A stretch of 64,000 nucleotides of DNA from Hemibagrus wyckioides. Its lineage: Eukaryota > Chordata > Actinopteri > Siluriformes > Bagridae. The notes under the pieces were generated by a model. It did no database searches. It was not told the DNA's origin and was given only the letters and a program-made list of their open reading frames with translations. The translations under genes and the position numbers were made by a program. Location of the stretch: positions 2,967,073 to 3,031,072 of the forward strand of contig NC_080715.1 in the NCBI RefSeq assembly GCF_019097595.1, read 5' to 3'. How positions within the stretch are numbered: position 1 is the stretch's first letter; each line of letters begins with the position of its first letter. Shown here one piece after another: positions 1 to 10,419 of the stretch.

Positions 1-1074
1 GTGACTGTACTCCCTCAAGACTCCAGCTTTGGAGCACACACTTGTGTTTGAGTCACTGAGATCCTCACCAGCCCATACGGGATGTCCAACTGAACTGAAC
101 TCGCATGGATTTACAGGAAGGCCACATTCTTACTGGCAGAAGGGTAAGAAAGTCACATGCTTTAGAGATACACCAACCCTGCATACAGTGGAGGGACAAC
201 TCCAGGCTTCCTGCCTACATCCATGTCCTGTAAGAGTGGCTGTTCCAATACTTGTGGCCACATAAAAATTGGGTGCTCTGATACCAAAGGTGCCATGTTC
301 TGAGTTGTTGAACACATCCAGATGTAAATATCAGGAAATGAAATTCTGATCTATCGTCTTTTGATTTCAGACCTAAGATTTCATAAATAATGGAGTGTAG
401 CAGAAATAATAGAATTGGTCTTGCTGTTTGAAGGGGACAGTATAAAAGTCCCACCAATCTCAGGAATAAACGTGTATTACAGTAAAACTTTTTCCTTATT
501 GCTTGAGACACTTTTTATCCATTCAGTCAGTCACTTTTCTCACCATGAGAGCAATGCCATATGATTTATAGCAAAGTCTACAGAAATTCATTAAATGAAC
601 ATTATTTTTCATTTAATTTCATAAATATAAGCCATAATTTATTTTAAAATGCTGTTTTTTATATTATGTAACAGCAAGTATAACATTTTAAAACAAATGA
701 TAGATTTTTATATAAAACTGAACAAATGATTTTCTATTGCATATTTCAGTGATTTCTTTTAAAATGTACAATGAAATTGAGGAGAAAACCTGAATAAATC
801 ACTTTAAATGCATTTCCTCTTGCATTTCTGCAAACACAACTGATCATTTTTGAGTTTGTTCACTAATTAAAGGACACGTTATAAAAAATGTTATGTGGCA
901 TTTTAAATCATCAGCATATGAGAACTCAGAAAAATACAAACAAAATGTAAAAAGTGAATAGAGAATAAAAATCTAACCTATATATGAAATGATATGAGAC
1001 ACACTGAAATGACTCCCTTTAAATGAGTCTCTCTGAACAACACTTTCTTCAAATGACTCATTTGATTTTATCAT
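1..1074. other. No gene recognised; AT-rich anonymous DNA
   Basis: I see no exon, RNA gene or known repeat here. Open frames at 29-511 are short, lack family features and overlap on both strands. From about 590 to 960 the sequence is very AT-rich, with runs of A and T. It ends where LINE coding similarity starts. Confidence 0.5.
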
Positions 1075-2084
1075 ACAGATGAGCTGAACATCTTCTATGC
1101 TTGCTTCGAGGCTCCAGCTAACGATGCTAATGCTAAAGCTAATGCTAATGGCTGCCGACAGGAAGAGAATGCCAACACCGGAAACATGTTCATCATCTCT
1201 GAGCATGACGTGAGGAGAGCCTTCAGGAGAGTGAACACCAGGAAAGCAGTAGGACCAGATGGAATCTCAGGTCGAATCCACAGAGCCTGCGCTGACCAGC
1301 TAGCACCTGTGTTCACAGACATATTCAACCTCTCCTTAACCCAGTCGGTAATCCCCACATGCTTTAAAGAGTCCATCATTGTTCCTGTCCCGAAGAAATC
1401 CCTCAACAACTATCGCCCTGTAGCCCTGTAACAATGAGACAGCCTACCTGGAGGAGACTAGGAATCTGGAGAACTGGTGCCAGAGGAACAACCTCCTCTT
1501 TAACGTCGACGAGCTGATAGTGGACTTCAGCAAAAAGCAGGAGAGGAGCTACCAGAACCCTGTGATCAACGAGAGCCCAGTGGAGAGAGTGGACAGCTTC
1601 AGATACCTCGGTGTTCATATCACGCAGGACCTGTCATGGTCCTGTCACATCAACACAGTGGTGAAAAAGGCTCGGCAGCGTCTCTACCACCTCAGATGCT
1701 TGAGAGACTTTAGACTGCCCTCTTAGGTGCTTAGGAACTTTTACTCCTGCACAATAGAGAGCATCCTGATGGGAAACATCGCAACCTGGTTTGGGAACAG
1801 CGCAATGCAGGACAGACAAGCTCTTCAGAGGGTGGTGCGATCAGCTGAGCGCATCATCCGTACCAAGCTCCTTGACCTGCACTAATTCTACAACAAGCGG
1901 TGCTGGACCAAAGCCAGGAAGATCGTGAAGGACCTCAGCCACCCCAACAATGGACCGTTCTCTCTGTTGAGGTTAGGAAAGCGCTTCCGCTCCCCGAAGG
2001 CCAACACAGAGAGACTGAGGAGAAGCTTCTTCCTGCAGGCTATACGGTCTCTCAACCAGAACTCCACATAGAACTGATTTGACT
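1075..2084 (+). mobile_element. L2-like LINE fragment, reverse-transcriptase core deleted
   Basis: The frame opens with the linker that precedes the RT in L2-type LINEs (DELNIFYACFEAP), followed by a short run of Asn-Ala codons made by a GCTAAT repeat near 1125-1150. It then reads the RT fingers motif GPDGISGRI and a YRPVAL box at about 1420. Directly after that, at about 1430, the sequence jumps to the post-RT thumb (ENWCQRNNLLFNVDE, then the FRYLGVHI box) and the C-terminal domain (KKARQRLYHLRCLRDF). The central RT with its catalytic FADD box is therefore missing by internal deletion. Stop codons break the rest. The 3' part ends at the TA where a Tc1-like element begins. Family knowledge: L2-clade elements encode an endonuclease-RT. 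This copy cannot move itself. Confidence 0.8.
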
Positions 2085-3476
2085 TACACTATATTGCCAA
2101 AAGTATTCGCTCACCTGCCTTGACTCGCATATGAACTTAAGCGACATCCCATTCCTAATCCATAGGGTTCAATATGACGTCGGTCCGCCCTTTGCAGCTA
2201 TAACACCTTCAACTCTTCTGGGAAGGCTGTCCACAAAGTTTAGGAGTGTGTTCATGGGAATTTTTGACCATTCTTCCAGAAGCGCATTTGTGAGGTCACA
2301 CACTGATGTTGGATGAGATGGCCTGGCTCTCAGTCTCCGCTCTAATTCATCCCAAGGGTGTTCTATCGGGTTGAGGTCAGGACTCTGTGCAGGCCAGTCA
2401 AGTTCATCCACACCAGACTCTATCATCCATGTCTTTATGGACCTTGCTTTGTGCACTGGTGCACAGTCATGTTGGAAGAGGAAGGGGCCAGCTCCAAACT
2501 GTTCCCACAAAGTTGGGAGCATGGAATTGTCCAAACTGTCTTGGTATGCTGAAGCATTCAGAGTTCCTTTCACTGGAACTAAGAGGCCAAGCCCAGCTCC
2601 TGAAAAACAACCCCACACCATAATCCCCCCTCCACCAAACTTTACACTTGGCACAATGCAGTCAGACAAGTACCGTACTCCTGGCAACCGCCAAACCCAG
2701 ACTCGTCCATCAGATTGCCAGATGGAGAAGCGCGATTCGTCACTCCAGAGAACGCGTCTCCACTGCTCTAGAGTCCAATGGTGGCTTAACACCACTGCAT
2801 CCAACACTTTGCATTGTACTTTCTGATATATGTCTTCAGGACTTGAAATAATAAGTAGGCCTCAAGGAGTGGCCACCACAGTACAGCAGAATAACAAAAT
2901 GAAAAACTGGTACCAAGTGGAGAGCGTGCTTTACACCACTGCATCCGACGCTTTGCATTGCACTTGGTGATGTATGGTTTGGATGCAGCTGCTAGGCCAT
3001 GGAAACCCATTCCATGAAGCTCTCTGCGCACTGTTCTTGACCTAATCTGAAGGCCACATGAAGTTTGGAGGTCTGTAGCGATTGACTCTGCAGAAAGTTG
3101 GCGACCTCTTCGCACTATGCGCCTCAGCATCCGCTGACCCCGCTCCGTCAGTTTACGTGGCCTACCACTTCGTGGCTGAGTTGCTGTCTTTCCCAAACAC
3201 TTCCACGTTCTTATAATACAGCTGACAGTTGACTGTGGAATATTTAGGAGCGAGGAAATTTCACGACTGGATTTGTTGCACAGGTGGCATCCTATCACAG
3301 TTCCACGCTGGAATTCACTGAGCTCCTGAGAGCGACCCATTCTTTCACAAATGTTTGTAAAAACAGTCTGCCTGCCTAGGTGCTTGATTTTATACACCTG
3401 TGGCCATGGAAGTGATTGGAACACCTGATTCTGATTATTTGGATGGGTGAGCGAATACTTTTGGCAATATAGTGTA
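2085..3476 (-). mobile_element. Tc1-like DNA transposon with TIRs and TA ends
   Basis: The element runs from CACTATATTGCC at 2087 to GGCAATATAGTG ending at 3474, and TA dinucleotides flank it at 2085-2086 and 3475-3476. The terminal repeats match for about 28 bases (CACTATATTGCCAAAAGT on each strand). The transposase lies on the minus strand and is broken. The left flank is LINE sequence and the right flank is the interior of a gypsy LTR, so the element now joins two unrelated sequences. Pieces of the same family occur at 25305-25503, 50525-50835 and 59371-59450. Confidence 0.93.
2169..3340 (-). pseudogene. Tc1-like transposase, frameshifted, with a 144-bp internal insertion
   Basis: Tc1 transposases bind the TIRs through an N-terminal paired-like domain and cut DNA with a DDE catalytic domain. 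The start at 3340 gives MGRSQELSEFQRG followed by helix-turn-helix segments and the GRPRK hook. The C-terminal part reads [19 protein letters not shown], the [11 protein letters not shown] box with the second Asp, and [20 protein letters not shown] with the third acidic residue. The two halves are in different frames. Between them the segment encoding NAKRRMQWC occurs twice, 144 bp apart (2934 and 2790), with unrelated sequence between the copies. A TAA follows the second copy. Some codons are intact across the DDE domain, but the protein cannot be made in one piece. Confidence 0.92.
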
Positions 3477-3630
3477 TCTATGGTTACTATTATTAAGTTG
3501 TATGTAATAGGTAGTGTTTGACGGCAATCTGGGGTACTTATCTAATTATTTTGACAGGCTAACCCCTGTCTGGCACCCGAACTAGTAATGTTTTAGTTAA
3601 AATGTTCAATTGGGTGTCGCCACCGTTACA
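3475..3630 (+). repeat. Truncated 5' LTR (last 156 bp)
   Basis: This stretch matches 9553-9708 almost base for base over 156 bp and ends in GTTACA. Only a handful of differences are visible, for example GGCACCCGAAC against GGTGCCCGAAC. The upstream 832 bp of the LTR, judged from the 3' copy, are absent. Confidence 0.93.
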
Positions 3631-3634
3631 GAAG

Positions 3635-3652
3635 TGGCGCCCGAACAGGGAC
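3635..3652 (+). promoter_or_regulatory. Primer-binding site for a tRNA-Lys
   Basis: TGGCGCCCGAACAGGGAC lies four bases after the LTR end. It is the sequence that base-pairs with the 3' end of tRNA-Lys (the Lys3 type used by lentiviruses). In the element it would prime minus-strand DNA synthesis. Confidence 0.88.
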
Positions 3653-3957
3653 TTGAACTAAAAAAAAAAAAGTGCATGAACTGAAAGACTTGAACTTGAA
3701 TTACTGTGTTTACTGAGTTTAATGTGTTTACTGGGTTTAATGTTTAATATGTTTACTGGGTTAAACTGTGTGGTGTTTTGAACCTCTGTGTTGGGGGAAA
3801 AACTTTAAACCTCTTGTAAATTTTGAACATGTTGTTTACAATCTTATAAATCTTGCCCTGTTGCCCCCAAAAAAACCCATACATTCCAGTATTTCTTTTT
3901 TGATTTTATTTGCCCAACATTTCATATTGCCCACACATTTACGAACACAATACGAAC

Positions 3958-5472
3958 ATGGCCACTACTCCCCTTTCCTCTTCAACTTCTGTGGAAATTG
4001 ATCTCCCAGACATAGACACTCCTCTTTGGCCACCCGTGCAACAAGGACAATTTCTTCCACCTATTCAGGTTCCCAGCTATCACTCTACACCCACACACGT
4101 TGCACCCCACCCCAGGTCCCAAGTGCATTTTTCCACCACAGCTCCAGATGGCAGTCCTTCATGTGAGCCTGACCCGATGCAACTGTGTACCAGTGCATCC
4201 GCTGGAGATTCACCTCCCTCCTCACCAATGCAGCATGAACTCCCTGGCTACCTCCCTACTCCAGGAAGGGAAATCCATCAGCTCACCACCCATGTTCAAG
4301 GAAACTGGGATCAGTTAATTGACTGCATAAAACAGCAAGAAAAAGCTGTGAAAGAACTTACCTAAGAATCTGTAAAATCCATTTCTTTACATGAGGAAAA
4401 GCTTGCAATTCTGGCTGCAAAGGTGGAATACAACCATCAGCAAATCTTGGATATGGTAACTGCATGGAGACGAGATGAGGGAGAAAGCATAGATCAACTG
4501 ACAAAAGCCCTGAAGGTGATGGTGGCAGAAGAAGTCCAGAGAAGTGAAATTACCTTCATGGTCGAACAGGTTTAGGTGGAAATACAAAAGGATATTCGAG
4601 CTACACAAGAATGTGGGAAGATTCATGAAAACCTTTCCAACAAGATTCAGCACTGTAGCACTCAACTAGATGTCATCAGAGACCACCTAAAAGATCTTCA
4701 TTTGGAAATGAGGAAATATTTCAAAACACATGAAAAGCAAGTGGCAGACCTTTCAAAGACCTCACCAGTATCGGCACCCGGAACCAGTCTTTCATCTGCT
4801 CCTTCAGTGACTGCTCCATTGACACTTCCACCGCTTGCTGTCAAAAGTGATCATTTGAAACTAACTTTTCCAACATTTGGAAGACCTTGAGATGATACTG
4901 ATCCACTGTTATATCTAGCTCGCTGTCAGGACTTTTTGGCCTTACATTCCCTGACTGATGCTGACCTCTTGGCTACCTTCCTCACTGTCCTATATGGCAC
5001 GGCACGTGATTGGTGGGAAGTTGTTCGATCTTCTGTTACTACCTGGAACGAGTTTGAAACTGCTTTCCTCTCAGCCTTCCTCTCTGAGGACTATGAAGAT
5101 GAGCTGGCGGAGAGGGTCCGAACTAGAACACAGGCAGAAAAGGAATCAATCAGAGACTTTGCTTTCTCATACAGAGCCCTGTGTAAACGGTGGAAGCCCT
5201 CCCTAATGGATAGTAAGCTAGTAAAAGTGATTCTCAAAAACATCAAGCCTTACCTAGCCAGCCAATTTCGTGGCAGAGTAAATACAGTGGATGAGATGGT
5301 GAAACTAGGCTTTCAGCTGGAGAAAGATTATGTTCAGCAGTTACACTATGAAGGACGGATGACTCAACCACAGAGCCCTACCGTCAATCGAGCTGTTGAA
5401 AGGCCACCAGTCCAGTGCTGGAGATGTAAAGGATAGCATCCACCAGGTAACTGTCCACTCTATTCCTCCCTG
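3958..5472 (+). pseudogene. gypsy gag, interrupted by stop codons
   Basis: The frame starts at ATG 3958 (MATTPLSSSTSVEI) and stays the same to the zinc knuckle, but it is cut by stops at 4363, 4573, 4888 and 5434. A Pro/Ser-rich N-terminus is followed by a helical, probably coiled-coil stretch (4370-4750). The retrotransposon-gag domain then follows, with its typical Trp (GTARDWWEVVRSS at about 5010) and FLSEDYEDELAERV. A CCHC knuckle at about 5415-5450 reads C-x2-C, a stop, then H-x4-C. Gag packages the element RNA. This copy would yield only fragments. Confidence 0.85.
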
Positions 5473-5474
5473 CG

Positions 5475-8400
5475 GTGACCCAGTCATCCAGTCAGCATCC
5501 ATCTGCAGGAAATAAACGTTCCTTCCAGCCACAGAAGCATGGAGTATCACCATCCAGTAATGCCCTGTCAGTTTCACTTCCTACAAAGTCATCCAATAAG
5601 TCTGCCACTAATAAGTTTGTTTCCATACCTCAACAGTTGGTCGTACCCGTTCATATTGGAGATTGGAGAGGAAAAGCTATCTTGGATACGGGAGCAAGTT
5701 ATACCCTTCTCCATGAGAGTCTCTGGAAGGAACTGGAACCCCCTACCAGCCTTCATCCCTGGAGCCTTGGTCCACTTCATTTGGTGAATGGAGAGGCCGA
5801 AGTGCCTTTAGGATGGACAAATGTTCTGATCACACTTCACCACAAAACCTTTCCTACTCATGCTGCCATTCTCACCTCCAAGGCCCTGGTTTATTCTGTT
5901 GTCTTAGGCCTGGACTTCATTTATTCCAGTGGTCTGCAGATTAATGTAGCTGACCAGAAATATTCCTTCAAGGCAAACCCCTAGGAAGACTATCCTTTTC
6001 AACCAGGATATGCCAGCGTTCCTGTTGGAAGATCCCCACATTTGGAAAAGAATTCCCAAACTCCACATTCAAACAAAACACTTTCAGTATTCAGCTCTAT
6101 TCCTCCATTTCAATTCACACCATCACCACCATTAACCTATCTGGATGACCAAACCTTGATAGAGATGGCTGTTCATGAAGCTTGGAAGGACGACTGTTCT
6201 TCAACATTGTATTTACACCACTCACCCAGTTCCCATAAAGCAACAACCATATTGACTAACCCCTGAGAAACAAGCGGTTGTAAAGGAACAACTTAAAGAA
6301 ATGCTGGAAAATAGCATAGTGGAACCGTCTTACTCTGCTTGGGCCTCAACGGTGGTGTTAGTCCTGAAGAAGGATGGGAGTTTGAGGTTCTGTGTTGATT
6401 ACCGTAAGGTAAATGCCATCACTGAGAGAGATGCTTATCATCTACCTAACATCACTGAGCTTTTGAGTCTCTCTCAGGAGCAGTTATCTTTTCCACTATT
6501 GACCTGAACAGTGGTTACTGGCAGGTGATGATGGACCACCTGGAGAGCAAATCTAAGACCGCCTTCAGTTTAATGTGATGCCTTTTGGACTGAAAAATGC
6601 CCCAGCAACATTTCAGAGGTTGATGGAAACTATTCTTGGAGAATTGAGAGGGAAAATATGTTTTGTGTACATTGATATCATTGTATACTCCCCATCTCTG
6701 AACCAGCATCTCCAGGATCTCCAAATTGTCCTTTCTAGATTGCAAACTGCTGGTTTAACCATCAACCTGAAAAAGAGCAAATTCTGTCTGGAGGAACTGA
6801 CATTCCTTGGTCATGTGGTGAACATCAAAGGCATTACAGCAGACCCAAGTAAAGTGGAAGCTATACGTTCTTACCCTGTGCCTGCCAACCTGAAAGAACC
6901 TTTCTAGGACTTTCAGGATGGTACCACAGATTTGTGCCCAACTTCTCTCAGGTCGCTGAACCTATCAATGCACTGAAGAAAAAGGGTTGCCCATTTCAGT
7001 GGACACAGCAATGTCAGGAAGCTTTTGATCAGTTGAAAGCCTGTCTAATTTCATCTCCCATATTAGGTCATCCTGATCTGCAACAACCATTTGTGGTCTA
7101 TACTGATGCCAGCGACACTGGACTTGGTGCAGTTTTGGCCCAAAGGAAAAACAGCGGCCTGGAGGAGGTAATCGCCTATGGGAGTAGGACATTGAACAAA
7201 GCAGAGGTAAACTATTCCGTGACAGAGAAAGAATGTTTGGCAGTAGTGTGGGCACTAGAAAAATGGCAACATTATCTTGAACCCAAACTATTTACCATTG
7301 TTACTGATCATTCAGCTTTACAGTGGGTGATGAATTCCACTAAGACTACCAGCCGACTGATTTGATGGGCTCTCCGCCTACAGAGATTTGATTTTGTCGT
7401 GGAATACCGCAAAGGAAAACTTAACCTGGCACCTGATGCCCTTTCCCACATGCACTCCAGACCTGAATGCCATCTTTATTCCACCCAGAAAGAAGATCCA
7501 GAGTTTCCAGTCACTGATGCTGTCATCTGGAAGGAACAACACAAAGATGCAGAAATTGCACAAATATTTCAAGAACTGGCCAATGACGATAACCTTCTTA
7601 AAATGCAATTTGATGTAATTGAAGATAAATTGTTTCACAAGACTCACCTACCCAGTGGCCAAGTACATTTTTGAGTGTATATTCCCAGAAGTGTGATCCC
7701 AACCAACCTACAACATTATCATTCACATCCTTTGAGTGGTCATGTAGGAATTTTCTAAACTTTCAAAAGGCTGCATCATGTTGCTTTCTGGCCAGGAATG
7801 TGGACAGACGTGAAGCAACACGTCAAGAGATGTGTGAAATGCCAGACTGTAAAAGGTGAAAACCAAAAGCCTGCGGGAAAACTCCAACAAGTTACTACCT
7901 CACGACCAAGTGAAATGCTAGGAGTAGACATCACGGGACCCCTGCCCCGCAGCACTCACCAACACCAATATCTTTTAGTCTTTGTAGATTACTTTTCACA
8001 GTGGGTTGAGTTGTTCCCCATGCGGAATGCCACTGCACAGACTGTCGCATCTCTCCTCAGGAAGGAAATTCTCTAACTGCCTCTAACTGCATTCTGTCTG
8101 ACCAAGGTACACAGTTTGTTTCAGCTGTATGCAAAGAGATCTGTAAAATGGAGGATAAATCAAAAAAACCACAACAGCATATCCTCAAACCAACATGACA
8201 GAACGGGTGAACCGTACCTTAAAACAAATGATTGCACCATATGTTGAGGATAACCACCAAAAATGGGACCAGTATCTTCCTGAGCTAAGGTTTGCCATCA
8301 ACTCAGCTGTACAGGAAACAATTGGAATGTCTCCAGCTGAACTACACCTGGGAAGAAAATTACAAGGACCAATAGACAAGGTACTGCATGGCCAGAATCT

Positions 8401-8700
8401 TCTTCCTGATACACCCTCTTATGGCCTTGTTAAACAGTTATCTCAGCTGCAGTCGAGAGCAAAAGGGTGTTGCAGAAAAGCTGCAGAGAGACAACTGAGA
8501 AGCTACAACAAAAAGAGAAGAGAAATTGTATTAAATAGGAAGACTGTGTGTGGGTAAGAAATTTTCCCAGTCAAGTGCACTTCACCACTTTTTAGTACCA
8601 AACTAGCCCCAAGATGGAAAGGACCTTACCAGGTGATTGAGAAGTTTAGTGAAACAACTAAACGTCATGACGGCCAGCGAATAGGAACGGGAATTTAATT
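5475..8700 (+). pseudogene. gypsy pol (protease, RT, RNase H, integrase), decayed
   Basis: The protease active site LDTGASYTLL is at about 5683. RT motifs run from 6301 (SYSAWASTVVLVLKKDGSLRFCVDYRKVNAIT) to 6907, and the palm box reads YIDIIVYS, lacking one of the two adjacent catalytic Asp codons. RNase H ([36 protein letters not shown]) ends in a stop at about 7363. The integrase has the zinc-binding end (HVKRCVKCQTVKG at about 7825), the first catalytic Asp (GVDITGPLPR) and the region with the Glu-containing TERVNRTLKQ at 8195. The segment between, which should carry the second Asp, is scrambled near 8080-8170. At least six stops and several frameshifts make it non-functional. Confidence 0.9.
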
Positions 8701-8720
8701 TGGGGAAGGAAGTGAGATAG
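8701..8720 (+). promoter_or_regulatory. Polypurine tract before the 3' LTR
   Basis: TGGGGAAGGAAGTGAGATAG ends exactly where the LTR begins (TGATATATAC). Such purine tracts prime plus-strand synthesis in LTR elements. The LTR start is placed by this tract and the TG/CA rule. Confidence 0.7.
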
Positions 8721-9061
8721 TGATATATACAGCGGTCTAGGAACAAAATGGTGGGTTTTTGTTTGAGTGAGGATCAGAGGAAGAAGCCGCGAGTGTCCAG
8801 GGTGGTGGCTGCACCAGTATCAGCTGAGCACAAACTCACGCAGGGGTACAGCTGGAGTAAAAGCCGGAGGGTCGCCGAGATCAATATCCGAGCGCAGGAC
8901 CACAAAGCCAGCACAAAGTCGCGTGTTGTCTCAGGAGTGAATGGGAAGTACCTTTACCTGGATGCCTTCTTTCCATGAGGAAGATCCACTTCAGATCTGC
9001 TGTGTGAAACTCTGTCCCGAGTTCCCAAGCCGACGCTGCCGGCTGGATGGCCCACGGTTTG

Positions 9062-9111
<50 letters not shown>

Positions 9112-9138
9112 ACACACACACACACACGCGCACACACA

Positions 9139-9171
<33 letters not shown>

Positions 9172-9708
9172 GTCACTCGCATATCGCAACAACTCCCCTT
9201 AATGTGAGTATTTTTTATTTATTTTCTCTTTCACATCATAGCCCTTTGTTTTCCTTAATAAGAGACCGTCTGGATCTAATCTCGTTTGTGTTTCCTTTTT
9301 TTTGATCCTCGGTTCGGAACAGTAACTAATCGAGCACCAGAGGCTCGAAACTGCTGCTGTGAATACAGAAACCTCGCGATCGCCTCAGATTGTGTGTGTT
9401 TTTTTGAGGGTTTTTGATGGTTTTTGTGAGGGTTTGATGGTTTTGTTTAGTTTTGTGTTTTTCTTTAATTGTGGTCAAATGTATGATGTATAGTTTCCTA
9501 TTTAAAGAAAATATATGCAAACCTTAAACGGTTTTTTATTTCTTTTTTTACATATCTATGGTTACTATTATTAAGTTGTATGTAATAGGTGGTGTTTGAC
9601 GGCAATCCGGGGTACTTATCTAATTATTTTGACAGGCTAACCCCTGTCTGGTGCCCGAACTAGTAATGTTTTAGTTAAAATGTTCAATTGGGTGTCGCCA
9701 CCGTTACA
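8721..9708 (+). repeat. Complete 3' LTR of the gypsy element (988 bp)
   Basis: It begins TGATATATAC after the polypurine tract and ends GTTACA, and its last 156 bp repeat the 5' LTR remnant. A long interrupted CA repeat sits inside at 9063-9169. AATAAGAG at about 9257 and short T-rich runs are the only polyadenylation-like signals I see. Confidence 0.85.
9063..9169. repeat. (CA)n microsatellite, interrupted
   Basis: There are about 50 CA units with a few GA and CG interruptions, inside the gypsy 3' LTR. Cys-Val open frames on the other strand are artefacts of this repeat. Confidence 0.98.
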
Positions 9709-9939
9709 CTGCTTTTTCTGTTCCTGTATCTGCAAACTAATTCTCCATTGTGTTTGATGTCATTCCCTCAGGTGTGATTATGCTCTTGAGAGGGTCTTCT
9801 TTCTCAGCTGCTGCTATTTCAGATATTCAACCCAATAAAACAAATAAACTGAGTTTCTCAGTCGCCGTCACAATAAAAGACTGAGAGCACTTTTTTTTTT
9901 TTTTTTTTAACTTTTTTTACTCTGTCACTGGCCCTCATT
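9709..9939. other. Spacer without recognisable feature
   Basis: AT-rich sequence after the gypsy 3' LTR, with a T run at about 9891-9908. No exon or repeat was recognised. Confidence 0.5.
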
Positions 9940-10190
9940 TGATGTCATACTGAGATGGTTTATCAATAATGTACCACAGAAATACATCTGGACTTGTAAG
10001 TATTATTTATCTAACAAGATGAGAGAAATTTGATTTAAATTGCTGTATAAATATTATCCTGTTAAATCCTTTATTTCCTTGAGATGTAAAAAGGACATTG
10101 ATGCCAGCTGCTCTTTCTGTAACTCTGCTCCTGAAACAACTGTGTATTTGTTTTGGAGTTGTGTTTATACAAAAAACATTTTGGTCAGAT
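9940..10190 (+). pseudogene. C-terminal scrap of an L1/Tx1-type LINE ORF2
   Basis: Translation gives FKLLYKYYPVKSFISLR followed by KKDIDASCSFCNSAPETT and LFWSCVYTK. This is the Cys-rich C-terminal motif (CxFC...PET...HLFWxC) common in fish L1/Tx1-like ORF2 proteins. It is short, frameshifted upstream and has no RT left. The outer boundary of the inverted duplication falls inside it, near 10106. Confidence 0.6.
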
Positions 10191-10229
10191 ATTCTTTTTT
10201 CATCCACAGTTTGTTTCCTGAGTTTACAA

Positions 10230-10415
10230 GACAGGTGTATATAGGACAGAACATCAGGGTAAATGGGAGACAGGTGACACAGTGGGAAAGCAGAACAACA
10301 GGAAGGGCGTGGCACAACACATTTGTACATTTGTATTGTGCCACACACATTTGTTCGTTGCTCTGGATAAGAGCGTCTGCCAAGTGCCAGAAATGTAAAT
10401 GTAAACACACGTGAA
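10230..10415 (+). repeat. Dispersed repeat ending in an L2-type 3' tail
   Basis: GCTCTGGATAAGAGC at about 10359 can form the short hairpin typical of L2-clade 3' ends. It is followed by GTCTGCCAAGTGCCAG and AATGTAAATGTAAA repeats. Related tails occur at 18158-18200, 36625-36668 and 59885-59940. The block upstream (10230-10330) is also present, inverted, at about 44240-44340. Confidence 0.65.
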
Positions 10416-10419
10416 CAAC

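Larger units (their letters stand above)
3475..9708 (+). mobile_element. Ty3/gypsy LTR retrotransposon, decayed, 5' LTR truncated
   Basis: The element consists of a 156-bp 5' LTR remnant, a primer-binding site, gag, protease, RT, RNase H and integrase in that order, a purine-rich tract and a complete 3' LTR. The order PR-RT-RH-IN identifies Ty3/gypsy. Reading frames contain many stop codons and frameshifts throughout, so it is a fossil. No chromodomain was seen after the integrase. The missing 5' part of the first LTR is replaced by the Tc1-like element at 2085-3476. Confidence 0.93.

Noticed and set aside
8881..9192. Cys-Val and Thr-His repeat open frames
   Set aside because: They are translations of the CA microsatellite inside the gypsy LTR.
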